Shown: piece by piece, positions 1 through 6,990 of the stretch | Layout: each line of letters begins with the position of its first letter | Numbering within the stretch: the first letter of the stretch is position 1 | Assembly: GCA_040902925.1 (NCBI GenBank) | Contig: JBBDWJ010000156.1 | Span: forward strand, 1-31,927 | Source of the DNA: JBBDWJ01 sp040902925 | GTDB lineage: Bacteria; Acidobacteriota; Terriglobia; Bryobacterales; UBA6623 | Reading direction: 5' to 3' | Length of the DNA stretch: 31,927 nucleotides | Notes under the pieces: generated by a model | Databases searched by the model: none | Told to the model about the DNA's origin: nothing | The model's input: only the letters and a program-made list of their open reading frames with translations | Position numbers and translations under genes: made by a program

Positions 1-39
1 CTTGACGTCGAGGCAGGGAATGATGCGCTTCGCTAGCAT
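1..39 (-). CDS. hisF: HisF, imidazole glycerol phosphate synthase cyclase subunit (N-terminal 13 codons only)
   Basis: Read on the minus strand from the ATG at 39, the sequence gives MLAKRIIPCLDVK, the highly conserved beginning of HisF, including the Asp of CLDV that acts in catalysis. The rest lies beyond the window edge. HisF is the (beta/alpha)8 cyclase partner of HisH; together they convert PRFAR and glutamine to IGP and AICAR. The start overlaps the end of hisH by seven bases (ATGCTAG), a typical translational-coupling arrangement for two subunits of one enzyme. The identification rests on 13 residues, but these are very characteristic and the operon context agrees. Confidence 0.9.
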   Translation of the reverse strand, partial: MLAKRIIPCLDVK

Positions 40-635
40 GCCAGAAAGTTGCGGACGATCCGCTGGCCGACGGCGCCCGATTTTTCCGGGTGGAACTGAA
101 CGCCAAAAACATTGCCTGACTCGATCGCAGCCGTATAGCGAATGCCGTAATCGCTGAGCGCCGCGGCACGCTCTCCGGCCACTTCCTCAGGGACGTAGTA
201 GCTGTTCGCGAAGTAGACGTAGGTGCCTGCGCCGGTCCCGGCGAGCAGCCGCGGGGCGCCGCACGCCTCGAGTTGGTTCCAGCCCATCTGCGGGACGCGA
301 TAGCCGTCTGGAAATCGCCGCACCCAGCCGGGATACACGGCCAAGCCCTTCAGATCGAGTGCTTCGTCGCTGCCTTCAAACAACGCCTGCATGCCAAGGC
401 AGATCCCCAGGAAGGGAACCCCGGCCGCTATCCGCTCGCGAAAGGTGTCTCGAACTCCCAGCGAGTCGAGCGACCGGATGAGCTGGCCGAAGTGCCCGAC
501 TCCCGGCAGGATGATTCTCTCGGCGCGCGTCAGTCCGGCGGCGTCGCGAACGATTTCGTAATCCGCGCCGATCGAATCGAGCGTGTTGGCGACCGATCTC
601 AGGTTGCCGGCTCCGTAGTCAAAGATGGCGATCAT
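33..635 (-). CDS. hisH: HisH, imidazole glycerol phosphate synthase glutaminase subunit
   Basis: A 200-residue class I glutamine amidotransferase, the usual HisH length. The start chosen is the ATG at 635 (MIAIFDYGAGNLRS), because HisH proteins begin exactly there; the open frame extends to 728 but with no homologous residues. The catalytic triad is visible: Cys79 in GICLGMQ, His182 and Glu184 in FHPEKS. It hydrolyses glutamine and channels ammonia to HisF. It is the fifth gene of the his operon, 132 bases after hisB, and overlaps hisF. No strong Shine-Dalgarno site is seen. A 13-bp palindrome (AGTTCT-C-AGAACT, 638-650) sits directly in front of the start and could form a small hairpin in the mRNA. 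Confidence 0.95.
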   Translation of the reverse strand: MIAIFDYGAGNLRSVANTLDSIGADYEIVRDAAGLTRAERIILPGVGHFGQLIRSLDSLGVRDTFRERIAAGVPFLGICLGMQALFEGSDEALDLKGLAVYPGWVRRFPDGYRVPQMGWNQLEACGAPRLLAGTGAGTYVYFANSYYVPEEVAGERAAALSDYGIRYTAAIESGNVFGVQFHPEKSGAVGQRIVRNFLAC

Positions 636-767
636 GGAGTTCTCAGAACTTTCGAACGACTCCCGAGGCGTTGGGAGAGCCAGGCAAACTGCAAGCCCGA
701 GGAATCCCGGTTCGCATCGCGGCGTCATGAAGCCCCGCGGCTGTATTCCCCCGAACCCGGCGCGGAC

Positions 768-1418
768 TCACGCCCGAGCCTTTGCACGGGCTGCTTTTTT
801 CGGTTTCTTGGTTCCGCCCCGTGTGCCTTCCAACAAGCCTTTCGTGCTCGGTAACTGATCTTTGAGGCGCGCATCGGTCGAGCACGCAAACCGCATGGCG
901 CGCGCGAAGCACTTGAAAATGGCCTCAACCTTGTGATGGCCCGACCGCCCATAGAGCACCCGGGCATGGAGATTTGCCCCGCAATGCGTAGCGAAACCGT
1001 CAAAGAAGTCGTGTAGCAGCTCGGCCTGCAAATCCCCCACCAGGCGAAACCGCTGCGGCGCTTCATAGACCAGCGCCGGGCGGCCGCTCAAGTCGACGGC
1101 GACGACCGCCAGCGACTCGTCCATCGGCATGACGAAGTAACCGGCCCGGTTGATGCCTACCCGGTCGCCCAAAGCCTTCGCGAAGCACTGCCCGAGAACG
1201 ATGCCAATATCCTCGACGGTATGGTGCTGATCGACGTCGAGGTCACCGCCAGCCTTCAGGTCGAGGTCGAAGGCGCCATGCCGGGTGAACAACTCCAGCA
1301 TGTGGTCGAGGAAACGGACGCCCGTCGAGATCGCGTAGCGGCCCTTGCCGTCGATCGCGAGCGTGGCGCGGATCTGGGTTTCCTTTGTGATTCGCTCGAC
1401 GGAAGCTTTTCTCATCAT
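768..1418 (-). CDS. hisB: HisB, imidazoleglycerol-phosphate dehydratase
   Basis: A monofunctional IGPD of 216 residues, without the N-terminal phosphatase domain of the enterobacterial fusion. It dehydrates IGP to imidazole acetol phosphate, the substrate of HisC. The two manganese-binding motifs are plain: DQHHTVEDIG near residue 64 and GHHKVEAIFK near residue 160, and the C-terminal LPSTKGLL is the standard end of the domain. After it runs an extra basic, Lys/Ala/Arg-rich tail of about 16 residues that most family members lack. Two adjacent ATG codons (1418 and 1415) could start the gene and neither has a clear Shine-Dalgarno site. It follows hisC after 107 bases. Confidence 0.96.
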   Translation of the reverse strand: MMRKASVERITKETQIRATLAIDGKGRYAISTGVRFLDHMLELFTRHGAFDLDLKAGGDLDVDQHHTVEDIGIVLGQCFAKALGDRVGINRAGYFVMPMDESLAVVAVDLSGRPALVYEAPQRFRLVGDLQAELLHDFFDGFATHCGANLHARVLYGRSGHHKVEAIFKCFARAMRFACSTDARLKDQLPSTKGLLEGTRGGTKKPKKAARAKARA

Positions 1419-1525
1419 CTAGCAAGGTTCGCCGGAGTGGCGACAGACACTACCGAAAAACAGGGGCGGTACCGGGATTTTGGCCGCATGCCGCCGATCG
1501 GCGACCGGTCATCGAAGACCCGAAC

Positions 1526-2611
1526 CTATTCCGCCAGCACCTCGCGCAGCGCAACCAGCAGTCGGCCGACCTGCGATTTCGTACCGATCGTGATCCGAAC
1601 CGTCCCCGGAAGCTCGCCCGAGCGGTCGCGCACGAGGATGCCTCGCTCGCGAAGCCGCTGGCAGACCGCGTCGGAGCGGCCGCCGAAATCCGCCAGCACA
1701 AAATTCGCCCGAGTGGGATAAAAGTGGACACCAAGCTCCATCAAGCCGGCGAGAAGAATCTCGCGCGCCTCAAGGACGTCCCGCACGTACGCGCGCACGT
1801 ACTCCTGGTCCTCGACGGCTTCGCTGGCGCACAAAACGCCGATGGAGTTTACGCTGTAAGGCGACTGCCCTTTGTGAACCGCCGCAATGTTTTCGGCCTG
1901 CGACAGCAGGCAGCCCACGCGAAGCCCCGCCAGCCCGAAAGCCTTTGAAAACGTGCGGCTTACGAAGAGGTTGGGGTACTTGGGCACCAGTTCGAGCGCC
2001 GTCACGCCGCAGAACTCGAAATAGGCCTCGTCGATCAAGACCGCGGCATGCTCGGCGCGCTGCAGAATCTGCTCGATTTCGGGGAGCCCGATCGCCCCGC
2101 CGGTGGGGTTGTTCGGGTTCGCCACCAGTATCAGACGGGTTTGCAGCGTGACCGCTTCCAGTAGCTCTTGCAGGGGAAACTCCAGGTCGGGCGCCCGGTA
2201 GGGAATCCGGCGGGGCTCGCCGCCCGCGACCTGCACGTAGAACCGAAACATCGGAAACGCGGGCCAAGGCATCACCACCTCGTCGCCCGGCTCGACGTAG
2301 GTGCTGCAAAGAAGGTGGATGGCCTCGTCGGTGCCGTCGGAAAAAAGCACCTGAGCCGGCCCCATCCCGAAAAACTTCCCGATCTTGCGGCGCGCTTCCT
2401 GGTACTCGGGGTAGGTGGAAAGAAACTCCCTGGTAGCCAGCCTTTCCAGCGCCGCGGCGACGCGCGGAGAGCAGCCGACGGTGTTTTCATTGAAATCGAG
2501 GCGCAGCTTGCCGACGCGATTCGAGGTGGGGGGCACGTAGGCCGCCATCTCCTCGATCGCACGGCGGGGTTTCGGGAAACCGGCCCGTACGGTGGAACTG
2601 ACCTCAGCCAT
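1526..2611 (-). CDS. hisC: HisC, histidinol-phosphate aminotransferase
   Basis: A class I/II PLP-dependent aminotransferase of 361 residues that transfers the amino group of glutamate to imidazole acetol phosphate. Visible PLP-site residues are Asn166 (NPNNPTGG), Asp194 and Tyr197 (IDEAYFEF), the Schiff-base Lys223 (SRTFSKAFG) and Arg231 (LAGLRVG). The start chosen is the ATG at 2611, which overlaps the hisD stop by eight bases (ATGGCTGA) and implies translational coupling; an upstream in-frame start at 2638 would lie deep inside hisD. The N-terminal DFNENTVGCSP matches HisC. Its length is normal. Confidence 0.95.
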   Translation of the reverse strand: MAEVSSTVRAGFPKPRRAIEEMAAYVPPTSNRVGKLRLDFNENTVGCSPRVAAALERLATREFLSTYPEYQEARRKIGKFFGMGPAQVLFSDGTDEAIHLLCSTYVEPGDEVVMPWPAFPMFRFYVQVAGGEPRRIPYRAPDLEFPLQELLEAVTLQTRLILVANPNNPTGGAIGLPEIEQILQRAEHAAVLIDEAYFEFCGVTALELVPKYPNLFVSRTFSKAFGLAGLRVGCLLSQAENIAAVHKGQSPYSVNSIGVLCASEAVEDQEYVRAYVRDVLEAREILLAGLMELGVHFYPTRANFVLADFGGRSDAVCQRLRERGILVRDRSGELPGTVRITIGTKSQVGRLLVALREVLAE

Positions 2612-3857
2612 TTGTACGCACCTCGATCGAGCGCGCATGCGCTTCGAGCCCCTCGGCGCGAGCCAAGGTAACGATAGCGGGCGCCAGCCGCCGCAGGCCT
2701 TCCGCCTCGAGCTGCTGCACCGAGATGATCTTGACGTAGTCGAGGACCGACAGCCCGCCGCGCAACGCCGCCCCGCCGCTGGTCGGCAGCACGTGGTTCG
2801 GCCCCGCGGCGTAGTCTCCGGCGGCTTCGGCGCTCCACGCGCCGATGAACACGGTGCCGGCGTTCTGCACTCTCGGCAGCAGCGTCTTGTTGTGAATCGT
2901 GAGGTGCTCGGGCGCCAAGCGGTTGGAAATATCCACCGCCTCGTTGAGCGAGCGTGTTACGACGATGGCGCTGTTGCCCGAGATCGCCTTGGACGCGACC
3001 GCCCGGGTAGGAAGTTCTTTGAGCTGCAACTCGACCTCCGCCGCGACGGCCGCCGCGAGCTTGCGCGACGTAGTCAGCAGAATCGCCGAAGCGTCCACGT
3101 CGTGCTCAGCCTGCGCCAGCATGTCGGCCGCCAACAGGCGGGGGTGGCCGTCGGCGGAAATGAGCACGGTCTCGGTCGGCCCGGCGATGAAATCGATGCC
3201 CGCTTCGCCGGCCAAAAGCTTCTTGGCTGCCGTCACGTAGACGTTGCCAGGTCCCACGATGCGGTCGGCGCGCGGTACGGTCTCGGTCCCGAACGCGAAT
3301 GCCGCAATGGCCTGCGCGCCGCCCATCTGGAAGAAATTCTCGATGCCCAGCCGCCCGGCCGTTCCCAGGATTTCCGGCGCCGGTTTCGGCGAAGCGACCG
3401 AGATTTGCAGCACCCCGGCGACCTGAGCAGGGATGACCGTCATCATCAATGTCGAGGGCAGCGGGTAACGCCCGCCGGGAATATAGGCCGCGACCGAACC
3501 CAGAGGCCGCACGATCTGGCCCAAGGTGACTCCGCTGCCGGCGTTGCGAACCCAAGGACGCGGCATCTGCAACTCGGCGAACCGCCGGATCTGCTTGCTG
3601 GCGGTTTCGATCGCCGAACGGAAGTCCTTGTTCAGGCCCTGGGACGCGCGCAGCAGATCCGCGTTGGGAACGCGGACGCTTTTGGCCTCGAGGCCGTCAA
3701 ATTTCTTGGCGTATTGCAGCAAGGCGCGGTCGCCCCTCTTGCGCACCGCTTCGAGAATGGGCCGCACAACGGCCTCCGCCGCGCTGAGCCGTTGGGCGCG
3801 GCGCGCGATAAGCCGGTCGAAGGCCGTTTTGTTCTTGCTGGAAAGGATCTTGAGCAT
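2604..3857 (-). CDS. hisD: HisD, histidinol dehydrogenase
   Basis: A zinc-dependent, NAD-linked four-electron dehydrogenase that converts histidinol to histidine, the last two steps of the pathway. At 417 residues it is close to the family norm (about 430). Conserved elements seen are the GxGNVYV region (VGPGNVYVTAAKK), the signature IDFIAGPTE, the zinc-site Gln and His in AQAEHD, the zinc Asp in AAGDYAAGPNHVLPTSG, and the late His in EGLEAHARS. It begins nine bases after the hisI stop and its last codons overlap hisC. Confidence 0.97.
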   Translation of the reverse strand: MLKILSSKNKTAFDRLIARRAQRLSAAEAVVRPILEAVRKRGDRALLQYAKKFDGLEAKSVRVPNADLLRASQGLNKDFRSAIETASKQIRRFAELQMPRPWVRNAGSGVTLGQIVRPLGSVAAYIPGGRYPLPSTLMMTVIPAQVAGVLQISVASPKPAPEILGTAGRLGIENFFQMGGAQAIAAFAFGTETVPRADRIVGPGNVYVTAAKKLLAGEAGIDFIAGPTETVLISADGHPRLLAADMLAQAEHDVDASAILLTTSRKLAAAVAAEVELQLKELPTRAVASKAISGNSAIVVTRSLNEAVDISNRLAPEHLTIHNKTLLPRVQNAGTVFIGAWSAEAAGDYAAGPNHVLPTSGGAALRGGLSVLDYVKIISVQQLEAEGLRRLAPAIVTLARAEGLEAHARSIEVRTNG

Positions 3858-3866
3858 CGCCGTGTA

Positions 3867-4253
3867 TCAACCGCGGGCCTTGTAAACCGCCCCCGGGTCA
3901 TAGGTTCGCTCTTCAAATTCGCGCCATTCGCCGCCGTCGACTCGCCGGTAGAAGCAACTGCGGAAACCATTATGGCAAACGCCTGGGCCGAGAGCTTCAG
4001 CCTGAATCAGCACCGAATCGAGATCGCAATCGACCTGGATGTCTTTGACGAGCAGGTAGTGGCCCGAACTGCCGCCCTTGGTCCACAACTCGTTCCGCGA
4101 ACGGCTGAAAAACGTGACCTTACCGGTCTCGACGGTCATTTGGAACGACTCTTCGTTCATGAACCCGACCATGAGGACGCGGCCGTCCTGGTGGTCCTGC
4201 ACGATGGCCGGCAGCAGTCCGTCGAGTTTCGAAAAATCCAGATTAAGTGCCAC
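3867..4253 (-). CDS. hisI: HisI, phosphoribosyl-AMP cyclohydrolase
   Basis: A 128-residue monofunctional PR-AMP cyclohydrolase that opens the purine ring of PR-AMP. There is no fused HisE pyrophosphohydrolase domain. Conserved features are GRVLMVGFMNEESF, FFSRSRNELWTKGGSSGH, the metal-site residues of DCDLDS, and the zinc cysteines of CHNGFRSCFYR. The start is a GTG at 4253 with GAAAGG about six bases upstream. It is the first structural gene of the his operon, preceded by an attenuator-type leader (leader peptide 4456-4533, terminator 4394-4430). No promoter is visible between the terminator and this gene, so it should depend on read-through. Confidence 0.95.
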   Translation of the reverse strand: MALNLDFSKLDGLLPAIVQDHQDGRVLMVGFMNEESFQMTVETGKVTFFSRSRNELWTKGGSSGHYLLVKDIQVDCDLDSVLIQAEALGPGVCHNGFRSCFYRRVDGGEWREFEERTYDPGAVYKARG

Positions 4254-4393
4254 AGCGCGCCTTTCCGGAAAAACCGCCCACAGTCCGCGGAGCGTGAGCG
4301 TCGTTGACCGCTTGACGGGTCCGCTGGGCGAGGCTCAGAAAGCCGCCGCCGGGTGAGTGTCCCCACCCCTCTCCAGGACCGTTCCGCAACCGG

Positions 4394-4430
4394 AAACAAA
4401 AATGCCCGCCCGGCTCCGAAGCCGGCGGGC
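4394..4430 (-). terminator. Intrinsic terminator in the his leader (attenuator)
   Basis: On the minus strand a GC-rich hairpin (arms 4430-4421 and 4414-4404, with one bulged C, and a tetraloop or hexaloop around CTTCGG) is followed directly by ATTTTTGTTT. The plus-strand side is followed by GTCGCG and has no T-run, so it works only in the direction of the his genes. It lies 26 bases after the leader-peptide stop and 140 bases before hisI. Its position inside the leader, after the promoter and before the first gene, marks it as an attenuator rather than an end-of-operon terminator. Confidence 0.88.
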
Positions 4431-4478
4431 GTCGCGTCTCGAGCGAGTGATTCGTTTAGCCCAAAGACTCCAACCGGC
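4421..4478 (-). promoter_or_regulatory. Candidate antiterminator pairing in the his leader RNA
   Basis: Leader RNA at 4478-4468 (GCCGGUUGGAG) can pair with 4431-4421 (CGCCCGCCGGC), which is exactly the 5' arm of the terminator; nine of eleven positions match, one of them G-U. The upstream strand lies in leader codons 19-22. A ribosome stalled at His codons 7-14 would leave it free to form the antiterminator. A ribosome that reached the stop codon would cover it and allow the terminator to form. The pairing was found by eye; folding energies were not computed. Confidence 0.6.
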
Positions 4479-4533
4479 AGGGCGGCGCTGGATGCAGCCA
4501 ATGATGCAGCCGATGTAGCCAGAATGAGCCCAT
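4456..4533 (-). CDS. hisL: His operon leader peptide (25 residues, four His codons in eight)
   Basis: Small reading frame ATG 4533 to TAA 4458-4456. The peptide starts MGSFWLHRLHHWLHP and ends in ESLG. Codons 7, 10, 11 and 14 are all CAT, so four of eight consecutive codons are His, far above chance. The frame lies between a good promoter and an intrinsic terminator, directly ahead of hisI on the same strand. Its role would be to sense charged tRNA-His: slow translation favours read-through into the operon. There is no Shine-Dalgarno site; the ATG lies only 8 bases after the -10 box, so it is probably translated from a leaderless transcript. The product itself is not expected to have another function. 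Confidence 0.85.
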   Translation of the reverse strand: MGSFWLHRLHHWLHPAPPCRLESLG

Positions 4534-4541
4534 GAAACATC

Positions 4542-4571
4542 AGTATATCGACAGCGCTCAGCAGCGGTCAA
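4542..4571 (-). promoter_or_regulatory. Sigma70-type promoter of the his operon
   Basis: On the minus strand: -35 TTGACC (4571-4566), an 18-base spacer, and -10 TATACT (4547-4542), each one mismatch from consensus. The expected start of transcription is about 4535, within two bases of the hisL ATG at 4533. No comparable promoter was found between this point and hisI. Confidence 0.8.
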
Positions 4572-4731
4572 CGCGGCGGGTACGGTCCTAGCCTTCGCGG
4601 CGAATCCGTCCGGCCGCGGCCGGCTGGCCAGCTCTCTGCTCTCCGGAGAAATCCGCTGATCCGGGCGAAAAGCGGCCCCCGGAACCGTGTACGCTAAGAT
4701 AGAGTTTCCAGGCTGTTTGGGAGAGGTGCAT

Positions 4732-6042
4732 TTGCCCACGGAAGACATCTGCAGGCGCGAGCTGGAAATCAGCATCCCCTGGAATGAAGTAGAAAAAGAG
4801 GCCGACCGGGTCGTCAGCGCCCTGCGGCGTCAGGTCCGCGTGCCCGGCTTTCGCCCAGGGAAGGTTCCCGACAAGGTGATCCGCACGCGCTATCACGACG
4901 ACATCCGCAAGGAGGTCGTCGAACAGCTCGTTCCGCGTTACTTCTGGGACGAGGCCAAGAAAGAGTCGCTCTCGCCGGTCGGCGCGCCGAACGTGCACGA
5001 CGTGCACTTCCATGAAGGCGAGTCGCTGCACTTTAAGGCCGAGTTCGAGGTGCTGCCTGACTTTGAGCTGGCGGACTACCATCGCCTCGAAGTGCCCTTT
5101 ACCGAGCCCCAGGTGAATGAAGAGGAAATCGACAAGGAACTGGAGCAGATGCGAGAGCAACACTCCAGCTTCCGGAACGTCGATCCGCGCCCCCTGGCCG
5201 ACGGAGACATCGCGGTCGTCTCGCTCAAAAGCGGCGAAGTCGAGGGCGCTCCGAAGATCGATCAGGACGAAACGACATTCACTATCGGCGCCGAGGGTAC
5301 GCTGACCGAGTTCAACGAGAACCTGCGGGGCAAGAGTCCGGGCGATGAAGTGGATTTCGAGGTGACCTACCCCGAAGACTTCGGCAACGAGAAGCTGGCG
5401 GGCAAGACGATTCCGTTCCACGCGTCCGTCAAAGGCATCCGGCAAAAAGAGCTGCCGGAGCTAAACGACGATTTCGCCGCCGACGTTGGCGATTTCCGCA
5501 CTCTGGACGAGTTGCGCACCCGCATTCGGGAAGCGCTACAGCACAATCGCCGCCACAGCGCCACCGAGGCCGCCAAGGATAAGCTGGTCAACCAGCTTGC
5601 CGAAAAACACGATTTCGCCGTACCGGAGTCGCTCGTGGAGCGCCAAGTCCAGTCGCGGATCGAGCGGACGCTGCGCTCGCTCCAGCGGCAAGGGGTGGTT
5701 CTCTCCAAACTCAACATCGACCCCGCGAAGCTCCGCGAGAGTGAACGCGAACGCGCCGTTCGGGACGTGAAGGCCGGCCTGCTGCTGGAGCGCATCGCCG
5801 ATGCGGAAAGCATCGAGGCGACGAAAGAAGAAATCGACGCCGAGGTCAAGCGTTTCGCCGAGCAATCGAAGCAGTCGGTGTCCCAGGCACGGCAGAAACT
5901 TGCCGAGGCCGGCGATTTGGACCGTTTGCAATCGAGTATCCGCAACGAGAAAGCCCTGAGCTTCCTGTTTGACGAGGCCGTCAAGATCGACCAGCCCACG
6001 CAACCGGAGGAGGAAGCCAAGGAAGAAGTGAAATCGGAGTAG
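4732..6042 (+). CDS. tig: Trigger factor, ribosome-associated chaperone and peptidyl-prolyl isomerase
   Basis: 436 residues with the three-domain layout of trigger factor. The N-terminal ribosome-binding domain contains the signature FRPGKVP (the usual GFRxGKxP). A central FKBP-type domain begins near GDIAVVSLKSGEVEG, and a long helical C-terminal chaperone domain ends in an acidic/Lys tail. It binds ribosomal protein L23 at the exit tunnel and shields nascent chains. The start chosen is the TTG at 4732, because GGGAGAGG lies five bases upstream and the protein then begins right at the conserved RRELEIS strand. An in-frame GTG at 4687 has no such site and would precede a possible -10 (TAAGAT, 4695-4700). 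It is divergent from the his operon and followed by clpP, the frequent tig-clpP pairing. Confidence 0.96.
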   Translation: MPTEDICRRELEISIPWNEVEKEADRVVSALRRQVRVPGFRPGKVPDKVIRTRYHDDIRKEVVEQLVPRYFWDEAKKESLSPVGAPNVHDVHFHEGESLHFKAEFEVLPDFELADYHRLEVPFTEPQVNEEEIDKELEQMREQHSSFRNVDPRPLADGDIAVVSLKSGEVEGAPKIDQDETTFTIGAEGTLTEFNENLRGKSPGDEVDFEVTYPEDFGNEKLAGKTIPFHASVKGIRQKELPELNDDFAADVGDFRTLDELRTRIREALQHNRRHSATEAAKDKLVNQLAEKHDFAVPESLVERQVQSRIERTLRSLQRQGVVLSKLNIDPAKLRESERERAVRDVKAGLLLERIADAESIEATKEEIDAEVKRFAEQSKQSVSQARQKLAEAGDLDRLQSSIRNEKALSFLFDEAVKIDQPTQPEEEAKEEVKSE

Positions 6043-6121
6043 CGGCGTGCTTCAGGTATTGGCCTAAGAACGGCCGCTGTGACTGCCGGCTCGCGCCGGT
6101 TTCAAGAAAGAGGAAGCTTGC

Positions 6122-6754
6122 ATGTTCAATCGTAATGAGCCGCACGCCGGGTTGATCCCGATGGTGGTGGAGCAGACCAGCCGCGGGGAGCGTGCCTTCG
6201 ACATTTATTCACGGCTGCTCAAAGACAACATTATTTTTGTCGGCTACCCCATCGACGACAATGTCGCCAACCTGATTACGGCCCAGTTGCTGTTCCTGGC
6301 GGCGGAGAACCCGGAGCGCGATATCTGGCTCTACATCAACTCCCCGGGCGGCTCGATCACTGCGGGTATGGCCATCTACGACACGATGCAGTATGTCAGC
6401 CCCGATATCACCACCGTCTGCATCGGGCAGGCTGCTTCGATGGCGGCGGTGCTGGTAGCCTGCGGCGCGAAGGGAAAGCGTTACGCCCTGCCCAACTCGC
6501 GGTTCCTACTGCACCAGCCTTCGCTGTCAGGACTGGCCGGCCAAGCCACCGACATCGACATTCATGCCCGCGAAATCCTGCGCATGCGCGAGAATCTCAA
6601 CAACATCCTGTCTCACCACACCGGTCAAACCCTGGAGGGCATCCAGAAGGACGTCGAGCGCGACTTTATCCTCGACGCTGCTCAAGCCAAGACGTATGGC
6701 CTGGTCGACGAGATTATCTTTCGCAAGGAGCCAGAGAGCAACGGTAACAAGTAG
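6122..6754 (+). CDS. clpP: ClpP, ATP-dependent Clp protease proteolytic subunit
   Basis: A serine peptidase of 210 residues (family S14) that forms the tetradecameric chamber of the Clp proteases. The catalytic triad is complete: Ser106 in GQAASMA, His131 in LLHQP and Asp181 in ERDFIL. The N-terminal 14-17 residues resemble the processed propeptide. AGAGGAAG lies a few bases upstream of the ATG. It follows tig by 79 bases, and the two are probably co-transcribed. In many bacteria clpX and lon follow; here they do not, and the next gene is sdhC. A GC-rich dyad without a T-run (about 6763-6798) follows the gene and may help end the transcript. Confidence 0.97.
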   Translation: MFNRNEPHAGLIPMVVEQTSRGERAFDIYSRLLKDNIIFVGYPIDDNVANLITAQLLFLAAENPERDIWLYINSPGGSITAGMAIYDTMQYVSPDITTVCIGQAASMAAVLVACGAKGKRYALPNSRFLLHQPSLSGLAGQATDIDIHAREILRMRENLNNILSHHTGQTLEGIQKDVERDFILDAAQAKTYGLVDEIIFRKEPESNGNK

Positions 6755-6878
6755 GCAAGAGCGGGCCGCCGGGCGCGCCGCATGCCGCCCGGGGCCCTGC
6801 TCCTCACGCAGAGGCCGCAACTTGCCCGCCGGCCGTCCCGGAAGAAACCCACACCGCCCAAAAGCCTTTCACTCCTGG

Positions 6879-6919
6879 TACCCTCCCGAACCAGCACATC
6901 AGATCCCGTTACCCTCCCG
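6879..6919 (+). repeat. Two 10-bp direct repeats upstream of sdhC
   Basis: TACCCTCCCG occurs at 6879-6888 and again at 6910-6919, 31 bases apart (about three helical turns). The second copy abuts the dyad at 6915-6938. They may be binding sites for a regulator of the sdh operon, but no regulator is recognised. Confidence 0.35.
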
Positions 6920-6938
6920 GTTGCTTAATTGACCGGGA
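6915..6938. promoter_or_regulatory. Operator-like dyad upstream of sdhCAB
   Basis: A perfect 7-bp inverted repeat, TCCCGGT-N10-ACCGGGA, lies 52 bases before the sdhC start, inside the clpP-sdhC gap. A TTGACC that could be a -35 element overlaps its right half (6929-6934), although no convincing -10 follows at 16-18 bases. The spacing and symmetry suit a dimeric transcription factor. Confidence 0.4.
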
Positions 6939-6990
6939 ATGGTTATGGTATCGATCTGTCGCTAGCTCACAACTGGGGAGGCAACGGGAT

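Noticed and set aside
2592..4307. A 571-codon plus-strand frame antisense to hisD and hisI
   Set aside because: hisD and hisI are unmistakable on the other strand; the antisense product is Arg/Gly/His-rich and shows no motif.
4157..4540. A long Ala-rich minus-strand frame (MFHGLILATSA...) overlapping the his leader and hisI
   Set aside because: It runs through the terminator hairpin and overlaps hisI out of frame; the shorter frame starting five bases later (4533) with clustered His codons explains the region far better.
4532..4591. A 19-codon plus-strand frame (MKHQYIDSAQQ...) upstream of tig
   Set aside because: It has no Shine-Dalgarno site, contains a single His codon and overlaps the his promoter on the other strand; nothing suggests translation.
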